A stretch of 64,000 nt of DNA from assembly GCA_023055505.1 (NCBI GenBank), contig JALIRH010000018.1, forward strand, positions 11,826,146 to 11,890,145. Reading direction: 5' to 3'. The translations under genes were made by a program, and so were the position numbers. Below, piece after piece: positions 1 to 11,955 of the stretch (position 1 is its first letter; each line of letters begins with the position of its first letter). This DNA is from Callipepla californica brunnescens (taxonomy: Eukaryota > Chordata > Aves > Galliformes > Odontophoridae). A model generated the notes under the pieces. It was not told where the DNA came from. It did no database searches and worked only from the letters and a program-made list of their open reading frames with translations.

Positions 1-2374
1 TGCTTTATACCTCATTTAATCATGTATAGCATTAATTGCTTTATATCAAATTGTTCTGACTAATAAAACAACAGTTTAATGAAAGATCCAGAGACTACAA
101 AGCATTAGGTTTGTCCTCCCTGTCCACAGGTCTAGATATCAGAAAAAATGAATGCAGAATATTTATATCAAACTTGGCTATGGATGTCAAAAAGCTATGA
201 TAATTTTCACTTTAACTTTGGAACACATTTAATGCATAGATGTGGCACTCAGATTTCTATTAAATATAGTCCTTTCCTGTCACAAGTGTTATATACCAAA
301 GAATAATGAATATGCAATGTTTTTTTTTAAATATGCTTTGTCTTAATTGACCAGAGTCACAGGCTATCAAAATAGTGACATAATTGTACTGAAGAAAATA
401 AAGATAACAAAAACTGCTCATAAATCAAGAAATGAAAAAATACCCATCTTAATCTATTCACATGCAGTTATGAATACCATGAAAATTCCCTGTCCCTTTA
501 TTTGTCCGAATAGTAAGAGTTGCTTTTCTGACACAACTTATTGTCACAGTATTTTCTTTTACACTGTAGTCTGATGATTAATTTCAATGTAATTATTTCT
601 TATTGGAAATTCTATTTTATAAACTCCACTTCTACCTCTAATTTCTTTCCTGCTTTAAATTGTGCACACTGTTGCCTTGACTTGATCATTTCTAGGGTAT
701 TTTGAATTAATGTATTTTTTCAGCTGAAAAAAATAATTATCTATAATTTATTTATCTTTAAATTATTATTTTATTTTATTTAAATTATTTTAGTAAGTTT
801 CAATCACTAGTAATTCATTCAGTTCACTATATCTGTTACCTGTATGCACATACAACAGTTTTTTTTTCAAATCAACAGAAACATGTACTTAAAGGACAGA
901 AAAGCATGAGGAGTGGAAAACTACTCGATGCCAAAAGGAAATGAGAGCAACTCATAAAATCAGCACTACTGTGAAGAAAAAGGCACACTGAAAAACTCAG
1001 AATACCTTTCTGGCAAAGCATGAATCATCCTAGGTTGGAACCTAAGCCCAGTCTATGTTCTCCAAAACTGATTATTCTTGAAATTTTTCTCTTGCTCACA
1101 TTGCAGATGCAAATAATGTTCAATACACCACCTGTAATTTCTGTATGCTACTGCATTATAAACTCTTCTTGGTTTTGGGGATCCCTGCTTATGATGATTC
1201 TAGAAATTGACTTTCTGCTGAAGTGACTCAAAAATTGGAAACCTGCATTTTATGTCAACATGCAGAATGACAAGTGTTTCTGAATCACTCTGTGACTGAT
1301 GCACACAATTCACAAGGACTGAGTTGTCACTGGATGCAGTAGCAATCACTACTTTGAGTTATAATGGGTCCAGAGATTGAGAGAAGATGGTTTTCCTGAG
1401 CACTCTAACACTATTATTTTTGGAATCTGAATATAATTTTATCATACAGCAGTTAACAAAAGCTTACTGTAGACAATCATTACAGGTTGCAGATGCGGCA
1501 GAACAGCATGACATGTCAGCCTGACACCAGTTTATGAGGTTTATCCAAAAAGTGGCCTTGTTGCCTGTCACAGCTTGCATGAGTATTTACAAATCAATAG
1601 TTGTGTAACTTGAAGCAGAAAACGAATTTCCACTACACGTAACTTCAGAAGTTTCAGGAGTAGCAACCTTGTTCAAAATCTCATTGAATATCGGATGCCT
1701 TTATGCTGATAATATGTGGCCTAGAAACAGTTCCTTTCATTGAGCTTTTAGTTAAATTTATCATTAACCTTCTCACCTTCTGCCTCCTTGAAAAAAAATT
1801 GTCTGTGTTTTTGCAGAGATTATACATTCATAAGAGAGGAGAAGCAATATATTGTGTTGTTATAAAACAGTTATTCAACAAAGCTTATGCAATGTAATAT
1901 AAGTGATGGAAGAGTCACTTGATTATAGGCACAATAAATGGTCAGACAAAACAATTAAGGCAATCCTTTAGGATACTAGAAGCAAAAGAGTTAATGTTCC
2001 AAATACTCAATGGAAGACTAAAAAAGAGGTCACACAATAACATATAAGGAATGGTTGGAGGAGGGTGATTGTGAAGACAGGACATCTCAGCTTTTTTACA
2101 CTGAGCTTTTTTACCATCATCTTAATCACTGAAACATATGACTCACTTTCATTCACTTGCATTCACTTTCCCCCAGTTTGGAAGATTTCCATTGTTTATT
2201 AGGCAATAGTGAGCCATTTTAAAAAACAATGTATGTGGAACCTGAGGAAAATGTCCTTGCATGTTTTGAGGTAAAAGATAAAAATATCCTATTGTGACTC
2301 CAGTACTTCTTGTGAGGCAGAAATGTTCAGCCAGGAGATAAAAGTACTGTATTATGTCCCCGGTGCAAAATTAT
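1..2374. other. Non-coding stretch, no recognised element
   Basis: AT-rich sequence with poly-T and poly-A runs (for example near 320-330) and an almost pure A/T segment around 730-800. Reading frames are all under about 75 codons and show no recognisable domain. I saw no CR1, LTR or mariner similarity by eye. Very old repeats could be missed. Confidence 0.6.
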
Positions 2375-2650
2375 TGAGGAAAACCAGGACTGTTCACCCA
2401 CTGGGCCCATAGACCCTCGTGCATTCTAGGATGCATGCTGAGGAGGGGGAACATCCAATGCATATGTAACCAATTTCTTGGAAATGTGATGAATATATAT
2501 ATGCTATGCCTATAAATCTGTAGTCACCGCTACTAGTACTGCGACATAGCACCATAATAAACATACTTGCTTTATAACCTTGTATGGTGACATGTGGAAT
2601 CACACTCTGTAACTCACAGTAGAGTAAAATGAAATTGCAGAACATACAAA
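2375..2650 (+). mobile_element. LTR-C fragment, plus orientation (endogenous retrovirus solo LTR, 3' two-thirds)
   Basis: This segment aligns base for base with three other copies in the window (6151-6690 minus, 55755-56015 minus, 56025-56475 plus). The most conserved core is GTAACCAATTTCTTGGAAAT at 2466-2485. It is followed by a TATA-like TATAAAT near 2511 and an AATAAAC polyadenylation-type signal near 2556, in the order expected for U3-R-U5 read on the plus strand. The upstream U3 with its repeated motifs, seen in the other copies, is missing here, so this is a 5'-truncated LTR. No gag, pol or env lies beside it. The family name was not determined. Confidence 0.72.
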
Positions 2651-3392
2651 ATTCCTGTAAAAACACTATTGGAGGCAGTACATAGTAGTCTTTAAATATC
2701 AGAAAAATCTGCCTTTGGATCTTTGAGTATGTGTGATTACTATACTGTTAAAATATTCAAGGCAAATAAACTTGCAACTGTATGCATGCGATGAGAAAGA
2801 TGAACTTGTTTTTGTTACTCTTCTGCTGAAATTTTCAGTCTGTTTTGGAGGTGGGAAGAGAAGAAGATGAACCATGACAGAAGAGTGACATTTTAGAAAA
2901 CAGTTGTAACAGTCTTTAGAAGTTCTGGTGCAAACATGAACAATAGTTTGATTCCTAAAATAAAATATGCACTTTCTGGGACTGTGGTGTTTTACATATG
3001 CTGTATGGGAAAAAACAATAGCTGTAATTATTATGGAAATTGAAAATTGAACAAAGTACATATGAATATATGTTTAAAAAATGGATTTTTTTTAAAGCTT
3101 TGGGGCTTTCTAAACTCAAAAACAATGACTAAGTGAAAAGCCTTTTTATGACCTTGTGTAGATTTTAGAAATAATTCTGGGAAATGCTTTACATAAGTAC
3201 ATAATTAACTTAATGAATCAAATTTACTGTTCCTTCTCTGAGTGAAGCCAAAAATTCACCTCTGGGTAAGTGAAGTGTTTTAAATGATGCTCTGTTTACA
3301 GTTTCTTTATGCACTTAAGGCCGTTGAATGAGGCTCTGAGGATACTGCTTATAAAAGATAATCTACACTGCAGTCCTAAATGTCTGTTGGTG
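2651..3392. other. Non-coding stretch, no recognised element
   Basis: AT-rich sequence with no repeat family recognised. The longest reverse-strand frame (about 120 codons, 2699-3061) has no domain, no codon bias and no homologue I recognise, and is taken as chance. Confidence 0.55.
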
Positions 3393-3555
3393 GGTTGTAA
3401 TGGTTTCACTCTGCTGGGCAGCTGAACTCCAACACACCACTCTCTTACTCCCCCTCCACAAAGGTAGGAGAGAAAATATAATGAAAAAGAGCTCATGGAA
3501 TGAGATAAAGAAAGGGAGATCAATCAGTAGTTATAGTCATGGGTAAAGCAGAAGA
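3393..3555 (-). mobile_element. LTR-D fragment, minus orientation
   Basis: The segment reading TGGTTTCACTCTGCTGGGCA followed by a C-rich ACTCCCCCTCC block and then AAAGAGCTCATGG..GAGATAAAG..GGGAGATCA corresponds to the start of the longer copy at 46160-47035 (AAAGCTCACAGGTTGAAATAAAAACAGGGAGAT). Both belong to a GC-rich avian ERV LTR type that I know in this antisense form. Only the first 160 bases are present. It ends where a plus-strand CR1 fragment begins, which suggests one element was cut by the other. Confidence 0.6.
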
Positions 3556-3670
3556 ATTGCCTTAAGTTGCACCAGGGGAGATTCAGGCTTCTTAGAATGG
3601 ATAGTAACTTATTGGAGGAGGCTGTAGTGGGGTCACAGTTTCTGAAGGTTTTCAAGAAATGTGCAGGCAA
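3556..3670 (+). mobile_element. CR1 LINE 3'-region fragment, plus
   Basis: CTTAAGTTGCACCAGGGGAG followed by ATTCAGGCTTCTTAGAATGGATAG matches the region after the end of CR1 ORF2 (GGCCTCAAGTTGCACCAGGG type). The GGAGGAGGCTGTAGTGGGGTCACAG and GGTTTTCAAGAAATGTGCA segments follow in the correct order. The octamer tail is absent. The copy is short and diverged, so it is an old fragment. Confidence 0.7.
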
Positions 3671-5989
3671 TGAGAAAGAGAAGAAGAACCCCTCACCCCT
3701 TTCCCACCCCCGACACTCCCCCCACAAAAAAAAGAAAAGAAAAGAAACAAGTAGTATTAGGTATTGATTTCAAGAAATCAGTGAGTTGAAACTTAACAAA
3801 GTTTTGTTACCATTAAGCAAGATATTCTTTATTGTCAGCATTGGGGTAGCATTGAGATAACTCTCCAAAAATGCTACACCAGATGATCATTCATGAGCAG
3901 GTTAAGTTTTCACCTGTGTTACATATTCATTACATTCCCAAATTCATTCTCCTACCCAGCCCTGGATTTCTACCAGATGCCTGCCACATCTACTTAGCTG
4001 CAGAATTACTGCTACAAGATGCTTTTAAATTCTTTTTTCTTTTTTTTCTTTTTTTTTAATGTAAGTATATGTATATAATGTATATATGTATATATGTATA
4101 TATGTATATTAATGTATATATATCTATATGTATGTGTGTACAGCACCATGATTCAACAAGGCTGTGGTTCCATTAGAGTCATCAGCTCAGATCTCTAGCA
4201 CTGAACTAAAATTAATAAAGATGTCTGAAGCTAGGATTAATGCAAGTACAGTCAGGTTTTCTCTGATTTCATGGACTAAGCCATGTTTTTCCAGTGCTAT
4301 TAGGTATTAGCTTTGAAAGAGGCTTACAGGAGAAAATGCGTAAGTAGTTTATAGCCAAATATCCTTCTCAAAAGCCACTCAAACACTTGATTTCTCCCTT
4401 TCTCTCTTAAAAAATAAAATAAAATAAAAAAATCAAGTTGTACTTATCCAAAACCAGAAAAAAATGACATAATATGGATTAATTTTTTAACTGTTCTGAT
4501 CATTTAAAATATTTGCATACATTTCTCATCAGTAGATCTAAAAATTTATTTTCAGAACTACTAATTTAAAATTTCTGTTCATGTCAGTATAATTGTTACT
4601 GTTTTATGCAATGTCAAAACATAAATGTAGTACTGTTCACTGTGCACTTCCAAAAATCCTACTCATATTTTTTATTTATTTATTTACTTTTAATCTGTAC
4701 AATAATAACATTAAACTGTGATAAATTTTATATGAATCTCAACATTCCTGGACGTAAATTGAATCACTAGAATACAAAAAAATAACTCTTAAACTTTAAA
4801 AGATCAGTTGTTTTCTTCTCATTCCCCTAGCAGAGTTGGCTAACTTCACACTAGCAAGAGTAGCATGATGTGACATTACAAAGTGCCTTGTTGCAGAACT
4901 TTTATTTCAACAAGAGCAAGCTGTTTGATTATTCATGACCTTCCAATTCAGAAGCCAGAAGGCATTATATTCTCAGCATTTAGAAGCACCAGGAGAGAGC
5001 TTAGTAAGAACTGGATATTTTCTGAGAATAATACTACAGTAAGTAATGACCAGCTTTAATTAAACATAAATAGAAGGATTTAATAACAGACATTAAAACC
5101 TGATATGTTAAACAGAAAATAAAATTTGGAGACATAATGACAGTACCAATGTACCTAAAATTTGGGTCATCTAAGGAAGCCAACACTGGCATTAGATGTG
5201 AATTAATGAGTATCACATTTTCTTCATGACATTCAAAGGTTTGACTTCCAAAATTCTGAAGATAATATATATTATTTATCACCTCTATAATACTAATATT
5301 TTTTTACCTATGTGGGAAACATAATTTAATTTCAAGTGCTTCACTATCTAATTCAGTCTCATGGCACACCTATGATTTGAGCAAATAGTGCTATTATGAG
5401 GAAGGTGAGTGATCTAAGGAAGGACAGTCCAAAGTAAGAAAACACATGAGAGAAAATTAAGACAGAAAACATGAAAGTCACAAAAAATAATGAATTTATT
5501 TAATTTCATGATACATTTTGTAAACACATTCTATTTTTTAATATATCCTCCAGCTCCACCCACCACATCACATCTTGTGAGAAGATATGTATAAACTAGA
5601 AATAAATGAACAGAAGACCTATCCTAGTCATATATATTTACATGTGTTTACATTTATATAGATAAACAATATGCACAATATTCCTGAACATATATTTTTA
5701 TGGCCAAAACAGGACTTTGAAGGCAAGATGACTAGGGAGCACCCATTGCTGGGTCAATCCAAAAGAGGACAAAGTCTGTCTTGTGACATGTGAACAGTTT
5801 TTATCTTTCCTTCTGAGTAGAAAATAGAAAAACACAAAGCAATGAAAAGTCCTCTGGGCTACATAGTTCTTCTCTTCTGAGACAGGGATACCCAGAACTA
5901 TCGATAATCCATAGAACTGAAGCACTAACTGTTTAACTCTCTATGCACTTCATGATGTTATAATGTGGAATACCAATAACAAAGACCCT
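3671..5989. other. Non-coding stretch with simple repeats only
   Basis: Contains a poly-T-rich tract (about 4030-4058), a TATATG microsatellite listed separately, and an AAAAT-rich run near 4408-4432. No transposon or coding similarity was recognised in the remainder. Confidence 0.55.
4062..4138. repeat. (TATATG)n / TATA-rich microsatellite
   Basis: Imperfect repeats of ATGTATAT with short interruptions. The alternating purine-pyrimidine pattern is largely self-complementary, so it could extrude as a cruciform. It is probably length-variable. Confidence 0.85.
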
Positions 5990-6150
5990 AAAACCTTGAC
6001 ACCCTGTCAGCCTTCTCCAGACCAAACAGCCCCATGTCTCAGCCTTTCCTCATACAGGAGATGCTCCAGGCCCATAGCCATCTTTGCGACCATTCAATGA
6101 ACTCTTTCTAGAAGTTCTCTGTCCTTTCTGAACTGAGGAGTCTGAAGCCA
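5990..6150 (-). mobile_element. CR1 LINE, minus, part 1 (interrupted by an LTR)
   Basis: Antisense CR1 shown by CAGCCTTCTCCAGACCAAAC, then GTCTCAGCCTTTCCTCATACAGGAGATGCTCCAG and CTTTGCGACC. This is the complement of the C-terminal ORF2 region ('SLEKRRL' segment). The element resumes in the same orientation at 6691 with the next expected CR1 segment, so both parts are one insertion split by the LTR between them. Confidence 0.8.
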
Positions 6151-6690
6151 AGAAATCCAACATAGTAGCTTACACACCAAGAATTTATGTGAAGCAGGTA
6201 TTTTCTTTATTACAGTGCTAGGTGCATGGGGATCGCTCACCAAACCTGCACACCAAGGAAAGCAGTGACTACACATTTATAGGAATAGTGTATATGTATT
6301 CATTATAGTTTCAAGGAATTTGTTACACACACATAGGATGTTCCCCCTTCTGAGCATGCGTCCTAGAATGTGGGGAGGGTCTTTGGGTCCATCTGGTGAC
6401 ATCCTTATGAAATCTTTAATTGTGTTCCAACCCTGCCTCCTTATTACAGGATTTCCCAAATGAGTTGCACTTTCACTGGATCCTGCATTGAGCAGCAAAC
6501 AGCAACCCTACCCACCATTGTGTTGTTCTTATCTTCACGAATACAACCCCCCCCCACTGAATTGCAAACAGCAGCTTTACTTGTTTTCACTTATCTTCAA
6601 TGGACTATGCATTTCTCTGGTGCCTGTGTTACTTCTTCAAGTTACCTGTTTGTGCAAGCTATGAGGCCTAGTTCAAACAAGTCTGTACTA
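6151..6690 (-). mobile_element. LTR-C, minus orientation, nested inside CR1
   Basis: The most complete LTR-C copy. Its reverse complement contains U3 blocks with the repeated GCTGCTGTTTGCAA / GTTGCTGTTTGC motif and GAAGATAAG, then CCCCACATTCTAGGACGC, then a diverged form of the shared core, a TATAAATGTGTAGTC TATA region, GGTGAGCGATCCCCATGCACC and AATAAAG. It is a solo LTR with no internal retroviral genes. CR1 sequence continues on both sides, so it inserted after the CR1. The exact ends and the target-site duplication could not be fixed by eye. Confidence 0.75.
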
Positions 6691-7150
6691 CTCTTCTCGA
6701 TTCAGTCCAGAACTGGGCACAATATTCTACACGTGGCCTCACCAGGGCAGAGTAGGGGAAGGATTGTTTCCATTGACCTGCTGACCACTATCTTTTCAAT
6801 GCACCCCAGGATATCATTGGCCATCTTGGCCACAGAGGCACACTGCTGACTCATGGCCAACATGTTTTTCACCAGAGAACTCAGGTTGTTTCTGCAGAGT
6901 TCCTTTCCAGCAGATCAGCCCCTTTGCCTTACAGATGCTTGCTCCCCAGATGTTGCACTCTTCACGTGCCTGTGTTGAACCTCGTAAGGATCTTTCTACC
7001 TAACTCTCCTGTCTGTCTAGATCTCACCCAATTGCATTACAGTCTTCTGGTTTGTCAGCTTTATATCATCAACAAGCTTGCTGAGAATGCACTCTATTTC
7101 ATCATCTATGTCATTGATAAATATGTTAAACAAGACCAGATACTGAAAGA
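6691..7150 (-). mobile_element. CR1 LINE, minus, part 2
   Basis: Continues the CR1 of 5990-6150: TCCAGAACTGGGCACAATAT, CACGTGGCCTCACCAGGGCAGAGTAG, TTCAATGCACCCCAGGATATCATTGGCC and CTGACTCATGGCCAACATG are the complements of the ORF2 C-terminal coding segment. Further on, CAACAAGCTTGCTGAGAATGCACTC and TCATTGATAAATATGTTAAACAAGACC follow. Heavily mutated and non-functional; the small forward frames across it are chance. Confidence 0.8.
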
Positions 7151-9235
7151 TGCTAAAAGATTATATGAAAATCATGAAAGTATAAAGACATATTACATAC
7201 AACATATTTGAAACCATTACAGATTTTGAAAAAATGATCCATACCAGAGAACACATTGCTTGTTTATTCAGAATTACACCTGTATTTGCCTTTAAATAAT
7301 GAGAAAGACAATAACATTTTCTCATGTAACTTTCTGCCCAAGGCTGCACCAGGAGTTAGCAGTCAGCTGTTGTCTTGTGGAAGTCAATGTAGATTAAAAC
7401 CAGAAGGGTTTTAGTTTCAAAGTTCAAGGTGAAAATATTTAATCCACAAAATGCTTCCTATTTATGTACATCAAATGAAAAAAACAAAAAACAAAAAAAA
7501 AAAAAAAAAACAACAAAACAACAAAAAAGCAAGAACGACAACAAAAACAGAAATAAGGTGTGGATTTTTCTTTCTTTTGTATCTTATTTAGGTTCCACTT
7601 TTGTATGAGTATCAATTCGGGATGTATGGGAGTTTCATTTTCAGGACTGGATGACTCTGATAGAATGAATGAACTGCACAGGAAAGCTAGTCTTTTATCC
7701 TTCATCTTGATTCCCAAGTATTTGCAAAAGATTTTCTGTATCGCTAAAATAATATCAGAAAGGGAGGCAGACATGACACATTTCTTTCTGTCTGTATTGC
7801 CATTTGCAGTGATGATTTTGAATCTCAGCCAGTACATTCTCTCCTGGTACTAGTTGGAAAAAAGCCATGAGACTTCATGTATACAGGGCATGAATAGAAG
7901 TATTTTTGTATGACTTGTGCTTAGAAATAAAAGTCAGAAGCAAATATGCACTTAGGACTAAAAATGAATGAAATTCACATCTGAGTGTTCATTATTAGGT
8001 ATTGGTTATCAAACATAACATCAGAGTACTAGGTGTTGAAAGATCTTTCTTTCCAATTTGAACCCCATTTAGAGCCCATGATCTAAGACACAAGGAAATT
8101 CCAGAGCTTTTCAAAGAAATGCACAGTTTCTTTTTTACTTCAGTAGACAGCAGCTCACCTTATTCATCCTCTTGGAACACAGAGTCAAATCTTGAGACTC
8201 TGCTCTGCACTTAATGGCATCTTTTTTTAAAGATTCGCTTATCTCACTGTAAATATCTGCAAAATATGGTAGATATGAAATTCTGCCTCCTTTATAGGAA
8301 CCAGAAACATTTTCCAGGTCCTATATTTGCCATATCCTTATATTACCCCAGAGTAAGATTTGAATGCACACTAGCCTTACATATCACATAGTTTATGTGA
8401 TCAGAGAAGCCACTTGCATAGCTAAAGCTCTCTCCCTGGTACACTCCAGAGTGTCTTTTGTCCTGTATTACTGGGAACTAACACTGTGTTTTTATTTAGT
8501 CTAGACAAAAGCAGTGTAACTAGATGTATCAGCCTGTCTCCAAAGAAATCAACATTGTTAAAAAAGTAGCTATGTTTTAGAAACATAAGTGTTTGCATTT
8601 CTGACTGATGTATGGTATTTGTTACAACTTTTGAAAAGCAGTTATAATACTACCCTTGTAAAAATAGTCCCCATGATAAGAAAACAAGAAATTTTCAGAT
8701 CTTGAAAATAGAGGGGATAGAAAAAAAAAAAAGAAGAAAATGGATAACTCTATTAATTTTCTTCCAGTTTTAGACCCTGCATAAAAAGAAAACCTGCAAG
8801 TCACAGTCATTGGTTAAATTCTCATTTTCTGTGGTATGGGGCACAGACATAATCAAGAAGCATGGGGACAAAATTTATCACCACTTTAATCTTAGCTTTC
8901 TTTATAAATTACTCTCCTGCTATCAATTTGTTTGTTAACATAGGATACTAGTTACATCAACACAGGCACACAACACTGAAATGTTAACTATCCCTATTGT
9001 TTCAATGAGTGCTAGTAATCAAAGAATGGAGGTGTTTCCCTACTTATGAAAGCAGTTAGTAAAGAAGTCAATTTGCTGACATCTCTCAAATTTCTCTTAA
9101 AGTAAGTGTCATTACACCAAATAGCAGCTTAGAAAGGGAAATTAAGGAATGTAAAAGAATAATATAGAAAGTTTGTGTCTTCCAGGTAAGATCACTTGTA
9201 CATAGAAATGCTTCTGGACAGCAGTGCATGGTCAT
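7151..9235. other. Non-coding stretch, no recognised element
   Basis: AT-rich with an A-rich simple tract (7480-7540). Overlapping opposite-strand frames at 7439-7853 (about 130 and 97 codons) lie on the A-rich tract and have no recognisable domain. No repeat family was recognised in the rest. Confidence 0.55.
7478..7547. repeat. A-rich simple sequence
   Basis: Runs of A broken by single C residues, including about eighteen consecutive A's around 7493-7510 and CAACAAAACAAC units. Possibly the decayed poly-A tail of a retroposed sequence, but no body of such an element was recognised next to it. Confidence 0.75.
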
Positions 9236-9600
9236 CTTGTCAGAAACATCTGAGATAGTTTTTAGGAGACAGGATCTCTGGTGAAAAAAGTTTAATTCAC
9301 GATTGCAATGGTGGCCGTACTGCCAACAGGAGCACATCTATAGGAACACCATTACAGCAAGTTCCAACTTGCCCTCACTTTCTTGGGCATGTCATGTGAC
9401 CAAATATTACATATATACTCACTCTGGCTGAACATAAACTGTTACAATCTATACATGCATATTGCTAATCAGTTCACAATTTTTATTTCTCATTTCTGTG
9501 ATGGTCACAGAGACCATTAACTAAATTATTATCTTGTTCTTCTGCAGAAACAACGTTCCCAAATCTTTACTAGAACATCCCACAATCTTTACTATAGAGA
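9236..9600 (-). mobile_element. LTR-B, minus orientation
   Basis: Starts at TGTCAGAAACATCTGAGATA and matches the segment at 57453-57700 over several blocks (GTTTTTAGGAGACAGGATCT, CATGCATATTGCTAATCAGTT, TTTTTATTTCTC, ACAGAGACCATTAACTAAATT, TTGTTCTTCTGCAGAAACAAC). Read on the minus strand it has a TATATATGT block and a GAATTAAAC polyadenylation-like signal before the terminal TGACA, which supports a minus-orientated LTR. The terminal TGTCAG at 9239-9244 is the complement of the LTR 3' end. No retroviral genes are attached. Family name not determined. Confidence 0.62.
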
Positions 9601-10274
9601 ATATTTCCTCCACCATTTTTTGTTTTCTGTGCTAGTTCAAATTATTCTAAACAATACTTAAAAATGGTTTGAGAGTTGCAGGAAAAAGAACTGTTTAATA
9701 TCCAGCATGCTGGCAGCTGTGTTGTTCCTGAGGCTTAGTTATGTCAACAAGATACAGCACTTAGAAAGGTTCCCAAACTTGTGTAATTTCTGATAGTAGA
9801 TGTAACCAAGCTCCATATCATGTAACCCACATAACCCAAATGAAGGTTTGATAGTTATATACAGGCATATGCAGGGAAAAACGTTCTCTTTGATGGAAAG
9901 TGTTCTTTTACATAGAGTGAGAGAGAATTCTTCATGGTATGATAGTGTTGTTTTGCATATTATGTAGTTTGTTCAGACAGTGTATCTATAATATTAAATT
10001 CGCCTTTTCCCTACTCATACTCTGACTTCATTATCCTTTCATTTTACACCTATACATCCATGACACTTTGGTAATCATGACTGAATTTGGAGTTGTAGTG
10101 AATCATGTAGGTTTTAAAATATTAATGTCTGGTTAGAAATTTTAAGTTTGACATTGCAGTATCTGTGTTTATAAAATAAAGCTACACATCACTCAGAAGA
10201 AAACTAAACATAAATATACATACTGTATATATTCCGTGAAAACATCAAATAATAGAGCTCTATAACCACAAAAG
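9601..10274. other. Non-coding stretch, no recognised element
   Basis: AT-rich and without recognisable repeats or coding potential. The LTR-B end is uncertain, so its last bases may extend slightly into this stretch. Confidence 0.5.
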
Positions 10275-10850
10275 GATGACCACTGCTCTAGATCACCCTC
10301 TTGGTGAAGAACCTTGTCCTAATAGTGAACCTGACCAGCTCCATTCTGTTACTTCAGGGGCTATCACTGTCATTAGAGATCAGCGCCTGCCCCTCTACAG
10401 CCTTTATGAGGAAGTTGTAGCTTTCATTAGGTCATCTCTTCACTGGACTGAACAAATCAAGAGACTTCAGACATCTACTCCACACACATTAATCATCTTC
10501 ATATGGTTAACTCTTGTTGCTCTCTAATAGTTTTATGTCTTTGCCATACTGTTCACTGCAAACCATACACATTGCTCAGGTTCAGGCTGCACCAGCATGG
10601 TGCAGAGTAAGACAATGGCTTTCCTCACCTAACTTGTAGTGCTAATGTACAATTGACCCTTTCAGCTGGCAGAGAAGGTTGCTGACTTAGCTTCAACTCT
10701 CCACTGAACAGAATCCCCAGATCCTTTTCCACAGGGCTGCTCTCCAACCTTCCATTCCTCAGTCTATGCATATATCCAGGTTTGCCCCTTCCCAGGTGCA
10801 GAATCCAGCACTTGTTAAACTGTATGCAATTGATGATTGTCCTGCTGTCT
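10275..10850 (-). mobile_element. CR1 LINE fragment, minus, old
   Basis: Antisense CR1 segments in order: CTAGATCACCCTCTTGGTGA, AACCTTGTCCTAATAGTGAACCTGACC, GTCATTAGAGATCAGCGCCTG, ACCAGCATGGTGCAGAGTAAGACAATG, CCACTGAACAGAATCCCCAGATCCTTTTCCACAGGGCTGCTCTCCAACC and TTTGCCCCTTCCCAGGTGCAGAATCCAGCACTTG. These are complements of the CR1 ORF2 C-terminus and 3' region. The 83-codon forward frame at 10276-10527 lies antisense across it and is not a gene. High divergence points to an ancient insertion. Confidence 0.78.
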
Positions 10851-11779
10851 ACTTCTTCGTGGTCTCACTATTCTTTTTACTCTTGAAGGAATCAGCAGCT
10901 ATTCCTAATTTATTGTTACCTGTAAAGTTATTTAGCACTTATACAATATCCAATTCAGATTTTAAAATTGCTGTAGAAATTAAGGGATTTATTATTGATC
11001 ATGGTAAATATTAACATAATATCAGTAGAATATTAATTTGTTTTTGGCAATCTTTTTCAGAAGATACTTCATTTCCATAAAAAGGCAAGATTTTTTCCAT
11101 TTCTACTTCACTTATTTTTTGTTTTGTTTTGTTTTTTAATAAGTCAGAAGTGTTTAACATAAGCAGCACAAACAAATGGTCTTAGACATCCAACAGTAAC
11201 ATTACACATCATAATTTTAATGTCAGAAACAAAATCTAGAAGGATTTCAACTTTCATTAGAATTTACAGTGGTTTAGAATACACATATGCAGTAAGATTT
11301 TGAGAACTGCAGCAACATTCTTATTTCCTTCCAAAGTAAGACATCTTACTTTTTATCTCTGTTACCTACAGTGAAGTTTCTGCCTATACTTTGCACTTGT
11401 AAATGAGATGGTTTCTACTGATTTCTTATTCCCTTTTGTTTTCTATGCTGTGTTCATAATTGAATAGAATTATTTTGCAAAAGAATCTGTTGTAGAAAAT
11501 CAGCTTCAAATGTTAAAATCATGGCTATGGTTTATCTGACTGAATGGAGACATTTAGACATAGAGTTAGCTAATCATTGTGCACTCCCTTTAGAAACAAC
11601 AGAAAGAAGGAATTTGTTTTAATTAATGATTCATTTCATCCTAAGGACCAAAAATGTTACTTATTAATTGTCCTTTAGAAAGGTCTCTATCTTTCTAGTA
11701 ACTCAGAGAAGGAAAATGTTAGAGAAATCTAGCTCTGAGAGAGCTAGATTCCATCCTTAGTATGCCCATATATATCAAG
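10851..11779. other. Non-coding stretch, no recognised element
   Basis: Contains a TTTTGTTTTG simple tract near 11114-11140. No repeat family or coding signal was recognised otherwise. Confidence 0.5.
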
Positions 11780-11955
11780 AGGCAAATATGAGACATAACG
11801 AAATGGCCTCAGGTTGCACTATGGGAAGTATGAGTGGACATTAGGAAAAAGGATGATCAAGTATAGGAATGGGCTGGCCAAGGAAGCAATGTAGTCCTCA
11901 TCCCTTGTGTTATTCAAGATGTGGATGTGGCACTATGAACATCATTTAGTAATTT
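11780..11955 (+). mobile_element. CR1 LINE 3'-region fragment, plus
   Basis: Sense CR1 segments: AATGGCCTCAGGTTGCACTA, GTGGACATTAGGAAAAAGGATGA, GGAATGGGCTGGCCAAGGAAGCAATGTAGTCCTCATCCCTTG and ATTCAAGATGTGGATGTGGCACTATG. The order is that of the last part of CR1, just before the terminal untranslated region. The octamer tail is missing. Confidence 0.82.

Noticed and set aside
2699..3061. A 120-codon reverse-strand frame
   Set aside because: No recognisable domain, repeat or splice context; low-complexity S/T/F-rich translation of AT-rich DNA.
7439..7853. Overlapping frames of 132 (reverse) and 97 (forward) codons
   Set aside because: The reverse frame depends on the poly-A tract. The two overlap in opposite directions with no domain in either.
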